Below are positions 24,784 to 31,782 of a stretch of DNA of 64,000 nucleotides, piece after piece. The stretch comes from Paractinoplanes bogorensis. Lineage in GTDB: Bacteria > Actinomycetota > Actinomycetes > Mycobacteriales > Micromonosporaceae. The stretch's first letter is position 1. Every line of letters begins with the position of its first letter. Both the position numbers and the translations under genes were made by a program. The notes under the pieces are model-generated. The model did no database searches and was not told the DNA's origin. It saw only the letters and a list, made by a program, of their open reading frames with translations. The stretch spans positions 62,001 through 126,000 of the forward strand of contig NZ_JAHKKG010000008.1 of NCBI RefSeq assembly GCF_018829635.1, given 5' to 3'.

Positions 24784-25572
24784 GTGGGACTCCGACCACC
24801 ACCCGACGCGCGCCGCCGCGAACTGGCCGACTTCCTGCGCACCCGCCGGGCCGCCCTGCCGCCACCCCCGGACGACACGAGCCGCCGCCGCACCCCCGGC
24901 CTGCGCCGCGAGGAGGTCGCCCAGCGTTCCGGCGTCGGCCTGTCCTGGTACACCTGGCTCGAGCAGGCTCGCGACGTCACCCCGTCCGACCAGGTGCTGC
25001 TCGCGCTGAGCCGCGCCCTCGAGCTCTCCGCGTCCGAACAAGAGCACCTGTTCCGGCTGGCCGGCGTCGCGTCCCCGCCGCCGTCGCCAGGCCCGCTCGA
25101 CGACCAGACCGCCGCGCTGGTCGAGGGCCTGTTGCCGCACCCGGCGTTCGCGCTGGGCCCGCGCTTCGACGTGCTGGCCGCCAACCGGGCCGCCGTGGCC
25201 GTGCTGGGCGACGTCGGCAACCTGCTGGAGTGGCTGTTCGGCGGCGGTGGCTGGGACGAGTCCGACCCCGGCTGGCAGTTGACCGCGCTGGCCAACCTGC
25301 TCGACTTCCGCACCGAGTTCGCCCAGCACCCGGGCGATCCGGCCTTCGTCACCCTGGTCGAGGAGCTTTCCCGGACCAACCCCCTTTTCCGTACGTGGTG
25401 GGAGCGCCACGACGTTCAGGCGATCGAGCCGGCCCACAAGCAGATCCCGCACCGGACCCTGGGCCGGCTCAGCCTCCTGCTGGTCCAGAGCCGCCCGAGT
25501 CACGCCCCCTGGCTGCGTCTGCGGATCCTGGTGCCGACCGACGCCCGTACGCGGAAAGCCCTCGGGTCATAG
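24784..25572 (+). CDS. XRE-family regulator with MmyB-like ligand domain
   Basis: About 262 residues. The HTH 'LADFLRTRRAAL...RRTPGLRREEVAQRSGVGLSWYTWLEQARDVTPSDQVLLALSRALEL' is the standard MmyB-type opening, and the C-terminal half (LLPHPAFALGPRFDVLAANRAAVAVLG ... LFRTWWERHDVQ) is the MmyB PAS-like ligand domain. These regulators are nearly always divergent from the enzyme they control, here the alpha/beta hydrolase. I take GTG 24784; a TTG six bases earlier is also open. TTTTCCGTACG, a near copy of the recurrent word, lies at 25385. Confidence 0.9.
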   Translation: MGLRPPPDARRRELADFLRTRRAALPPPPDDTSRRRTPGLRREEVAQRSGVGLSWYTWLEQARDVTPSDQVLLALSRALELSASEQEHLFRLAGVASPPPSPGPLDDQTAALVEGLLPHPAFALGPRFDVLAANRAAVAVLGDVGNLLEWLFGGGGWDESDPGWQLTALANLLDFRTEFAQHPGDPAFVTLVEELSRTNPLFRTWWERHDVQAIEPAHKQIPHRTLGRLSLLLVQSRPSHAPWLRLRILVPTDARTRKALGS

Positions 25573-25575
25573 GCT
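25570..25575 (+). promoter_or_regulatory. Leaderless -10 of iclR-1
   Basis: TAGGCT, 6 bases before GTG 25582; its TAG is also the stop codon of the preceding gene. Confidence 0.55.
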
Positions 25576-25581
25576 TGGGTC

Positions 25582-26310
25582 GTGTCGGTGATCGGGAAGG
25601 TGGCGGCGATTCTCGACGCCTTCACGGCGGAGGATCGGGGGGTGGGGTTCGCCGAGTTGCAGCGGCGGACCGGGCTGGCCAAAGCCACCCTGCATCGGCT
25701 CACCGGTGAGATGGTCGAGGCGCGGCTGCTCGACCGGGTGGACGGGAAGTTTCACCTCAGCGGGCATCTGTTCGCGCTCGGTATGCGGGCGTCGGTCGAG
25801 CGCAGCCTGATCGATGTGGCCACGCCGTTTCTGCAGGACCTCTACGAGCGCACCCACGAGACCGTGCACCTCGGGTTGCGGGAAGGGGCCGAGGTCGTCT
25901 ACGTGGCCAAGATCGGTGGGCACCGGCAGGCCCGGGCGCCGTCGCGGCTCGGGGGGCGGATGCCGTTGCATGCCACGGCGATCGGGAAGGCGCTGCTGGC
26001 GTTCGCGCCTGATCCCGTACGGGAAAAGGTTCTGGCTGGGCCTCTGCCACGCCTCGCGCCGCGGACGGTGACCTCGGCGGCGATCCTGCGCGGGCAGTTG
26101 GACGAGGCGGCCGAGACGGGGCTGGCGTTCGAGGCCGAGGAGTCGGCGGTCGGGATCGTCTGTGTGGGGGCGCCGGTGCTCGACGGGGACGACCTGGCCG
26201 TGGCGGCGATCAGCGTGGCCGGGCCGGCGACCCGGTTTCAGCCACGGAAGCACGGAGACCTGGTCAAGGCGGCCGCGGCCGGCATCGCCATCACGCTGGC
26301 CCGGCGCTGA
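25582..26310 (+). CDS. IclR-family regulator (iclR-1)
   Basis: 242 residues. N-terminal winged helix 'KVAAILDAFTAEDRGVGFAELQRRTGLAKATLHRLTGEMVEARLLDR', then the GAF-like effector domain with 'LHATAIGKALLAFAP' and 'EESAVGIVCVGAPVLDGDDLAVAAISVAGPA', typical for the family. Leaderless GTG start. The downstream mhpDFE operon, 820 bp away across a convergent gene, has a 17-bp palindrome of IclR type, so this protein is one of two candidates for its control. An exact recurrent word at 26016 encodes VREK. Confidence 0.92.
   Translation: MSVIGKVAAILDAFTAEDRGVGFAELQRRTGLAKATLHRLTGEMVEARLLDRVDGKFHLSGHLFALGMRASVERSLIDVATPFLQDLYERTHETVHLGLREGAEVVYVAKIGGHRQARAPSRLGGRMPLHATAIGKALLAFAPDPVREKVLAGPLPRLAPRTVTSAAILRGQLDEAAETGLAFEAEESAVGIVCVGAPVLDGDDLAVAAISVAGPATRFQPRKHGDLVKAAAAGIAITLARR
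26016..26027 (+). repeat. Recurrent word CGTACGGGAAAA, copy 3
   Basis: Exact copy inside iclR-1, read V-R-E-K; preceded by TCC so that TCCCGTACGGGA forms a palindrome. Confidence 0.8.
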
Positions 26311-26346
26311 CCCGAGCGGCACTCTGAATCACGAGCACAGCAGCGC

Positions 26347-26374
26347 GGCCTCGGTGCCGAGCGCAGCCGAGGCC
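26347..26374. terminator. Terminator hairpin between convergent genes
   Basis: GGCCTCGG (26347-26354) pairs with CCGAGGCC (26367-26374), loop 12, between iclR-1 and the convergent membrane protein gene. Confidence 0.6.
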
Positions 26375-26410
26375 ACGCCCAGCACCGATGATCAGCCCGA
26401 GCGCTCCGGA

Positions 26411-26983
26411 CTAGACCGGGAACGCCTGCTGCGGGAACGCCTGCGGGGGCGCCTGCTGGGCCGCCGCCTGCTGCTGGGCCGCGTTGGCCTGCGCGGCGAA
26501 CGTCTCGTGGGCTTTGGGGAACTCCACGAAGAAGCCGTCGGCGGTGGTGTTGCCGCCGGCCAGCAGAGCCCGGTTGGCCGTGCGGAGGCCGAAGATGAGG
26601 CCGGCCATCAGCAGGAAGAGGCCGAGCAGGGCCATCAGCGCGCCCAGGCTGTCGGAGACGGCGCCGATCAGCAGGAAGGCCACGATCGCGGCGGCGACCA
26701 GGCCGAGGGTGATGAACAGGCCGCGCTTGCGGGCGGCGTCGCACTGGGCGCAGAACGGCCACGCCGAGGCGACGACCGTCTTGCGGGTCACCAGCACGAC
26801 GATAAGGAAGGGGAGGGCGCCGAGCAGGATCAGCGCGTACGACCACGCCGGCGGCTTCGAGATGAACTGGACCTTCTTCTGCGAAGCGGCGGGCACCGCC
26901 GGCTCGCCGTGCTTGGCGCAGACGGTGGGAATTCCCCAGCCCGACGACACGAAGTTGGCCGGGATTCTGGTCATGACCGACAT
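26411..26983 (-). CDS. Membrane protein with CxxC motif and Gln/Ala-rich tail
   Basis: 190 residues. N-terminal soluble part with a lone Cys (TVCAKHGEPAV), TM helix (WSYALILLGALPFLIVVLV), a short loop FCAQCDAARKR with a CxxC that may bind zinc or be redox active, two more TM helices, then a domain GNTTADGFFVEFPKAHETFAAQ and a Gln/Ala/Pro tail (QQQAAAQQAPPQAFPQQAF). ATG 26983 has GGGGAGAA upstream. Family not recognised. The CAKHGEP...CAQC pairing suggests the two Cys segments sit together at the cytoplasmic face. Confidence 0.78.
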   Translation of the reverse strand: MSVMTRIPANFVSSGWGIPTVCAKHGEPAVPAASQKKVQFISKPPAWSYALILLGALPFLIVVLVTRKTVVASAWPFCAQCDAARKRGLFITLGLVAAAIVAFLLIGAVSDSLGALMALLGLFLLMAGLIFGLRTANRALLAGGNTTADGFFVEFPKAHETFAAQANAAQQQAAAQQAPPQAFPQQAFPV

Positions 26984-27070
26984 TATGGTTCTCCCCGAAT
27001 CTCAAGTTTGACGGCGACATGATCCACGCCGGTCGATCAGCCGGTGACGCCGGGGTGCCCGACGGGAAAA

Positions 27071-27087
27071 GTTCCGCCTGGCGGAAC
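27071..27087. promoter_or_regulatory. IclR-type operator of mhpDFE
   Basis: GTTCCGCC-T-GGCGGAAC, perfect 8-bp arms, 44 bases upstream of mhpD. Same architecture as the palindromes at 41043 and 41787. Confidence 0.75.
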
Positions 27088-27131
27088 TCGTTGCTAGGAC
27101 AAACCCGCCCCGGGCAGGCATCGTCGACGGC

Positions 27132-27902
27132 ATGACTTCGCCAGCGGCGCAACGCCTGCTCGACGCGGCCCGCACGGGAACGCCGTGCCCACCGGTCCGG
27201 GACCTGATCGGGGCCGACGACATCGACGCGGCGTACGCCGTGCAACTCGAACAGACGCAGCTGCGGCAGCGCACCGCGCGCGTCGTCGGCCGCAAGATCG
27301 GGCTGACCAACCCGGCCGTGCAGAAGCAGCTCGGCGTGGACGCACCGGACTTCGGTGTGCTCTTCGACGACATGGACGTCAGCGCGCTCGACCCGGTGCC
27401 GATGGCCGGCCTGCTGCAGCCGCGGATCGAGGCCGAGGTCGCGTTCGTGCTCGGGGCCGACCTGGCCGGCGACTTCACGGCAGCCGACGTGCGGGCCGCG
27501 GTCGACGTGATGGCACCCGCCCTCGAGATCGTCGACAGCCGGATCGCCGGGTGGGACATCAGCATCGCCGACACGGTGGCCGACAACGCGTCGAGCGCGC
27601 TGTTCGTGCTGGGTGACGCGCGGGTGCGCCTGGACGAGCTGAACCCGGTCGAGATCCAGATGGAGATGTCGGTGGACGGCGAGGTCGTGTCCAAAGGGTC
27701 GGGCGCGGCCTGCCTGGGTGACCCGCTGATCGCGCTGGCCTGGCTGGCCACGGCGGCGCGCGACCACGGCGACCCGCTGCGGGCCGGTCAGGTCGTGCTG
27801 TCGGGCGCGCTCGGGCCGATGGTCCCGGTGACCCCGGGCATGCGGGTCAGCGCCACCCTGACCGGGCTGGGCGAGGTCGCGACGAACTTCGGAGAGGCCT
27901 GA
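27132..27902 (+). CDS. mhpD: 2-keto-4-pentenoate hydratase
   Basis: 256 residues of the MhpD/HpaH/FAH-like fold: 'AYAVQLEQTQLRQRTARVVGRKIGLTNPAVQKQLGVDAPDFGVLFDDM', 'PRIEAEVAFVLGADL' with the metal-binding E-x-E, and 'GDPLIALAWLATAARDHGDPLRAGQVVLSGALGPMVPVTPG'. It hydrates 2-hydroxypenta-2,4-dienoate to 4-hydroxy-2-oxovalerate, step one of the lower meta-cleavage route. It is first in an operon whose following genes overlap by 1 and 4 bases. The HsaE/BphE names would apply equally; the physiological substrate is not certain. Confidence 0.93.
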   Translation: MTSPAAQRLLDAARTGTPCPPVRDLIGADDIDAAYAVQLEQTQLRQRTARVVGRKIGLTNPAVQKQLGVDAPDFGVLFDDMDVSALDPVPMAGLLQPRIEAEVAFVLGADLAGDFTAADVRAAVDVMAPALEIVDSRIAGWDISIADTVADNASSALFVLGDARVRLDELNPVEIQMEMSVDGEVVSKGSGAACLGDPLIALAWLATAARDHGDPLRAGQVVLSGALGPMVPVTPGMRVSATLTGLGEVATNFGEA

Positions 27903-28822
27903 TGGGTACGAAGGCAGCGGTGATCGGTTCGGGCAACATCGGCACCGACCTGATGATCAAGATTCTGCGGGTGTCGGAGTCGCTGGAGATCGTCGCCATG
28001 GTCGGGATCGATCCGGCGTCCGACGGGCTCGCCCGCGCCGGTCGTCTCGGCGTGGCCACGACCGCGGAGGGCGTCGACGGCCTGATCGCGATGGACGGTT
28101 TCGACGAGATCGAGGTCGTCTTCGATGCGACGTCGGCCGGCGCGCATGTGGCGAATGCGAAGAAGCTGGAGCCGTACGGGAAAATCCTGATCGATCTGAC
28201 CCCGGCCGCGCTCGGGCCGTTCGTGGTGCCGGCGGTCAACCTGGACGAGCACGCCGGAGCCCGCAACATCAACATGGTGACGTGCGGGGGACAGGCGACG
28301 ATCCCGATCGTGGCCGCGGTGTCCCGGGTCGCGCCGGTGCCGTACGCCGAGATCGTGGCCTCGATCGCCTCGAAGTCGGCCGGGCCGGGCACGCGGGCCA
28401 ACATCGACGAGTTCACCGAGACCACCGCGCACGCGATCGAGCAGGTCGGCGGCGCGACCCGGGGCAAGGCGATCATCGTGCTCAACCCGGCCGACCCGCC
28501 GTTGATCATGCGCGACACGGTGTTGTGCCTGGTCGACGCGCCGTCGTCCGCTGTGCGCGACGAGATCATCGCCTCGATCGAGAAAATGGTCGCCGTGGTG
28601 TCGGGCTACGTGCCCGGATACCGGCTCAAGCAGCAGGTGCAGATCACCGAGATCCCTGCGGACCAGCCGGTGCACACGCTGGCCGGTGATGCGGCGGTGA
28701 CGCATCAGGTCTCCGTGTTCCTCGAGGTCGAGGGGGCCGCTCACTACCTGCCCGCGTACGCGGGAAATCTCGACATCATGACGTCGGCGGCGATCGCCGC
28801 GGCCGAAAGGATCACGGCGTGA
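27902..28822 (+). CDS. mhpF: Acetaldehyde dehydrogenase (acylating)
   Basis: 306 residues. N-terminal NAD fold KAAVIGSGNIGTDLMIKILR, 'MVGIDPASDGLARAGRLGVATT', and the catalytic Cys in NMVTCGGQATIPIV; the C-terminal half includes GPGTRANIDEFTETTAHAIE. It converts acetaldehyde, CoA and NAD to acetyl-CoA and works as a complex with the aldolase MhpE, channeling acetaldehyde. The ATG overlaps the mhpD stop (TGATG). The exact recurrent word at 28173 is read YGK within LEPYGKILIDLTPAALG, a position well conserved in the family. Confidence 0.96.
   Translation: MGTKAAVIGSGNIGTDLMIKILRVSESLEIVAMVGIDPASDGLARAGRLGVATTAEGVDGLIAMDGFDEIEVVFDATSAGAHVANAKKLEPYGKILIDLTPAALGPFVVPAVNLDEHAGARNINMVTCGGQATIPIVAAVSRVAPVPYAEIVASIASKSAGPGTRANIDEFTETTAHAIEQVGGATRGKAIIVLNPADPPLIMRDTVLCLVDAPSSAVRDEIIASIEKMVAVVSGYVPGYRLKQQVQITEIPADQPVHTLAGDAAVTHQVSVFLEVEGAAHYLPAYAGNLDIMTSAAIAAAERITA
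28173..28184 (+). repeat. Recurrent word CGTACGGGAAAA, copy 4
   Basis: Exact copy inside mhpF, read Y-G-K. Confidence 0.8.
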
Positions 28823-29826
28823 CCAGGGTTTTCATTCAGGACGTGACATTGCGGGACGGGATGCACGCGGTCCGGCACCGGATGGAACTCGACTCGGTCG
28901 CCAAGATCGTGGGTGCGCTCGACGCGGCCGGTGTGGACGGGATCGAGGTGTCGCACGGTGACGGTCTGGCCGGCGGCAGCCTGAACTACGGGCCCGGTTC
29001 GCACACCGACTGGCAGTGGCTCGAGGTCGCGGCGGCCAACATCTCCCGCGCCCGCCTGACCACGCTGCTGCTGCCCGGCATCGGGACGATCGCCGAGCTC
29101 AAGCAGGCGTACGCGCTGGGGGTCCGCTCGGTCCGGATCGCCACCCACTGCACCGAGGCCGACGTGTCGGCGCAGCACATCGACACCGCGCGGTCGCTCG
29201 GCATGGACGTGTCCGGGTTCCTGATGATGAGTCACATGGCCCCGCCCGAGGTGCTGGCGGGGCAGGCCAAGCTGATGGAGTCGTACGGCGCGCACTGTGT
29301 CTATGTCACCGACTCGGGCGGCCGGCTGATGATGGACGGCGTGCGCGACCGGATCCGGGCCTATCGTGCCGTGCTCGATCCGTCGACCGAGATCGGCATC
29401 CACGCGCACGAGAACCTGTCACTCTCGGTGGCCAACTCGATGGTCGCCGTCGAGGAGGGCGTCTACCGGGTCGACGCGTCGCTGGCCGGGCAGGGGGCGG
29501 GGGCCGGCAACTGCCCGATCGAGCCGTTCGTGGCCGTGGCCAACCTGAAGGGCTGGGAGCACGGCTGTGACCTGTTCGCCCTGCAGGACGCGGCCGAGGA
29601 CCTGGTGCGCCCGTTGCAGGACCGGCCCGTACGGGTGGATCGGGAGACTTTGACCTTGGGTTATGCGGGCGTCTACAGCTCGTTCCTGCGGCATGCCGAG
29701 GTGGCCGCGTCCCGCTACGGCGTGGACGTGCGCACGATCCTGGTCGAGGTCGGCCGGCGGGGTCTGGTCGGCGGCCAGGAGGATCTGATTGTCGACATCG
29801 CACTGGACTTGGCGGCCGCCCGGTGA
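28819..29826 (+). CDS. mhpE: 4-hydroxy-2-oxovalerate aldolase
   Basis: 335 residues. 'FIQDVTLRDGMHAVRHRMELDSVAKIVGALDAAGVDGIEVSHGDGL' is the HMGL-like TIM barrel start with the metal Asp and catalytic Arg/His; 'GIHAHENLSLSVANSMVAVEEGVYRVDASLAGQGAGAGNCPIEPFVA' carries the HxH metal ligands. It cleaves 4-hydroxy-2-oxovalerate to pyruvate and acetaldehyde and partners with MhpF. GTG 28819 overlaps the mhpF stop by four bases. No C-C hydrolase is in this operon; it is in the second cluster at 38.9 kb. Confidence 0.96.
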   Translation: MTRVFIQDVTLRDGMHAVRHRMELDSVAKIVGALDAAGVDGIEVSHGDGLAGGSLNYGPGSHTDWQWLEVAAANISRARLTTLLLPGIGTIAELKQAYALGVRSVRIATHCTEADVSAQHIDTARSLGMDVSGFLMMSHMAPPEVLAGQAKLMESYGAHCVYVTDSGGRLMMDGVRDRIRAYRAVLDPSTEIGIHAHENLSLSVANSMVAVEEGVYRVDASLAGQGAGAGNCPIEPFVAVANLKGWEHGCDLFALQDAAEDLVRPLQDRPVRVDRETLTLGYAGVYSSFLRHAEVAASRYGVDVRTILVEVGRRGLVGGQEDLIVDIALDLAAAR

Positions 29827-29828
29827 AT

Positions 29829-29834
29829 TAGCAT
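29829..29834 (+). promoter_or_regulatory. Leaderless -10 of the S37 peptidase gene
   Basis: TAGCAT, 6 bases before ATG 29841, only 3 bases past the mhpE stop. Confidence 0.5.
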
Positions 29835-29840
29835 GCGTCA

Positions 29841-31214
29841 ATGCGTCGACTGCTGCTGACCCTCGCTTCTGTCATCGCCATACTCCTACCCGGACTGCTC
29901 GTCGCGTCGCCCGCATCGGCGGCCGACGAGCTCCTCGACCGTCTCAAGGCGATCCCCGGTCTGACCGTCGTCTCGGAGAGCGCGCCCACCGGCTACCGCT
30001 TCTTCGTGCTCACCTACCGCCAGCCCGTCGATCACCGCAAACCCGGCGGTCCCACGTACGACCAACGCCTCACCCTGCTGCACCGCGACCAGGCCGCGCC
30101 GACCGTGCTGTCGACCAGCGGCTACAACCTGGCGGCGAACCCGCAGCCCGGCCGCACCGAGCCGACCCGCCTGCTCGACGGCAACCAGGTGTCGGTCGAG
30201 CACCGGTTCTTCACCCCGTCGCGGCCCGCTCCGGCCGACTGGCACGACCTGACCATCTGGCAGGAGGCCTCGGACGAGCACCGCATCGTGACGGCGCTCA
30301 AGACGATCTACTCGGCCAAGTGGATCCAGACCGGCGGTAGCAAGGGCGGCATGACCAGCGTCTACCACCGCCGCTTCTACCCGAACGACGTCGACGGCGT
30401 GGTCGCCTACGTCGCCCCGAACGACTCGCTCAACGACCTCGACGGCGCCTACGACCGCTTCTTCACCACGGTCGGCGACGCCGCGTGCCGGGCCGCCCTC
30501 GACACCGTCCAGATCGAGGCCCTGAAACGCCGCGACCGCCTGGTGCCCCGCCTGCAAGGACCATTTTCCCGTACGCTCGGAACCGCCGACCGGGCCTACG
30601 AGATGACCGTGCTCGACACCGTGTGGGCGTTCTGGCAGTACAGCTCGGCCGCCGACTGCGCGACCGTGCCACCCGCCACGGCCACCGACGACGAGCTGTT
30701 CGACTGGATCGACGGCGTGGCCGGCTGGTCGTTCTACACCGACGAGGGCCTCGAACCGTACTGGCCGTACTACTACCAGGCCGCCACCCAGCTCGGCTGG
30801 CCCTCACTTCGCTTTCCGCATTTGAAGGGCCTGCTGCGCTACCCCGGCCTCTACACGGCGAACTCCTCGCTGCCGGCCGAACTGCGCTCCCGCCACAACC
30901 CCCTGCCGATGATCGACGTCGACCTGTGGGTGCGCACGCTGTCCCAGCGCATGCTGTTCATCTACGGCGAGAACGACCCGTGGGGCGCCGAACGCTTCGC
31001 CCCGAGCCGGCGCGACTCGGCCCTGTTCGTGGCACCGGGCGCCAACCACGGCGCAAACATCTCCCGCCTGAACGCAGCCGACGCAGCCTCGGCCACGGCA
31101 ATGCTGCGCCGCTGGGCCGGACTTGCTCCGGCCGCAACCTTGGCCCCGGCCCGCCCGGCGGCCGACCTGCCGTTCGAAGACATGATCGAGCCGCGCCGCC
31201 CGACCCTGAAGTAA
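29841..31214 (+). CDS. Secreted S37 (PS-10-like) aminopeptidase
   Basis: 457 residues. Sec signal peptide 'RLLLTLASVIAILLPGLLVASPASA' with AxA cleavage, then the S37 body: 'FFVLTYRQPVDH', 'VSVEHRFFTPSRP', and nucleophile Ser167 in QTGGSKGGMTSVYHRRFYP. Asp in YGENDPWGAERF and His in PGANHGANI complete the triad. S37 enzymes are extracellular tripeptidyl aminopeptidases of actinomycetes. ATG 29841 is leaderless. An exact recurrent word (30564) reads FSRT. It is followed by a strong terminator. Confidence 0.92.
   Translation: MRRLLLTLASVIAILLPGLLVASPASAADELLDRLKAIPGLTVVSESAPTGYRFFVLTYRQPVDHRKPGGPTYDQRLTLLHRDQAAPTVLSTSGYNLAANPQPGRTEPTRLLDGNQVSVEHRFFTPSRPAPADWHDLTIWQEASDEHRIVTALKTIYSAKWIQTGGSKGGMTSVYHRRFYPNDVDGVVAYVAPNDSLNDLDGAYDRFFTTVGDAACRAALDTVQIEALKRRDRLVPRLQGPFSRTLGTADRAYEMTVLDTVWAFWQYSSAADCATVPPATATDDELFDWIDGVAGWSFYTDEGLEPYWPYYYQAATQLGWPSLRFPHLKGLLRYPGLYTANSSLPAELRSRHNPLPMIDVDLWVRTLSQRMLFIYGENDPWGAERFAPSRRDSALFVAPGANHGANISRLNAADAASATAMLRRWAGLAPAATLAPARPAADLPFEDMIEPRRPTLK
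30564..30575 (-). repeat. Recurrent word CGTACGGGAAAA, copy 5
   Basis: Exact copy in reverse orientation inside the S37 peptidase gene, read F-S-R-T. Confidence 0.8.
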
Positions 31215-31223
31215 ACGCTCGCT

Positions 31224-31264
31224 GGTCGGCGCCCGGAGCACGCGATGTGCACCGGGCGCCGACC
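31224..31264 (+). terminator. Strong terminator hairpin
   Basis: GGTCGGCGCCCGG (31224-31236) pairs perfectly with CCGGGCGCCGACC (31252-31264); the loop can pair further through GCAC/GTGC. It lies 9 bases after the S37 peptidase stop. Confidence 0.85.
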
Positions 31265-31299
31265 GCTGTCGCCTGAGCCGTGGACCCCGGCAACCAGGC

Positions 31300-31605
31300 G
31301 CTGAAGGCTGAGGGGCGGCAGTGAGACCAGCCCCGACGCCTGGGGCCGCCTGGCGTGCTGCCTGACCGGCCGGTGAGGGTGAGTGGCGGCAGTGAGACCA
31401 ACCCCGACGTCCGGCCGCCTGGGAACCGCGTGACCAGCCGGTGAGGGTGAGTCGCGGCAGCGAGACCAACCGACGTCCGGCCGCCTGGGGAACCGCGTGA
31501 CCAGCCGGTGAGGGTGAGTCGCGGCAGCGAGACCAACCCCGACGTCCGGCCGCCTGGGGAACCGCGTGACCAGCCGGCGAGAGTGAGTCGCGGCAGTGAG
31601 ACCAG
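31300..31605. repeat. 68-bp tandem array, about 4.5 copies
   Basis: GGCAGTGAGACCA or GGCAGCGAGACCA recurs at 31317, 31388, 31456, 31523 and 31592 (steps 71, 68, 67, 69), with CCGACGTCCGGCCGCCTGGG and GTGACCAGCCGGTGAGGGTG in each full unit. Copies two to four are nearly identical, the first is diverged. It fills the 31215-31700 stretch, which contains no gene. Confidence 0.9.
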
Positions 31606-31702
31606 CCCCTGCGCCCTGCTGCGAAACGCAGCGAAAGGGCGGGAGCCAAACGAAAGGCAAGGAGAAAGTCCTCCCTGTCACTCTTAACGTATAGCGCAGC
31701 AG

Positions 31703-31721
31703 GGGGCTTGCGGCAAGACCC
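31703..31721 (+). promoter_or_regulatory. Rifamycin-associated element (RAE) of rph
   Basis: GGGGCTTGCGGCAAGACCC, one base away from the 19-bp RAE described upstream of rifamycin resistance genes in actinobacteria. It lies 62 bases upstream of the rph start, after an AT-rich segment CTTAACGTATAGC that may hold the -10. RAE is known to mediate rifamycin induction. Confidence 0.85.
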
Positions 31722-31782
31722 GGGGTGTACCGCAGAATCGGGCGACCGAGGTCACTACCTGCGGAAACGGGGCGAGTCAACG

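Noticed and set aside
27061..27071. GACGGGAAAAG as a further copy of the recurrent word
   Set aside because: It lacks the GTAC core and is not inside a gene; not counted.
14020..31605. CRISPR interpretation of the tandem arrays
   Set aside because: Units are head to tail with no unique spacers, and no cas gene is present.
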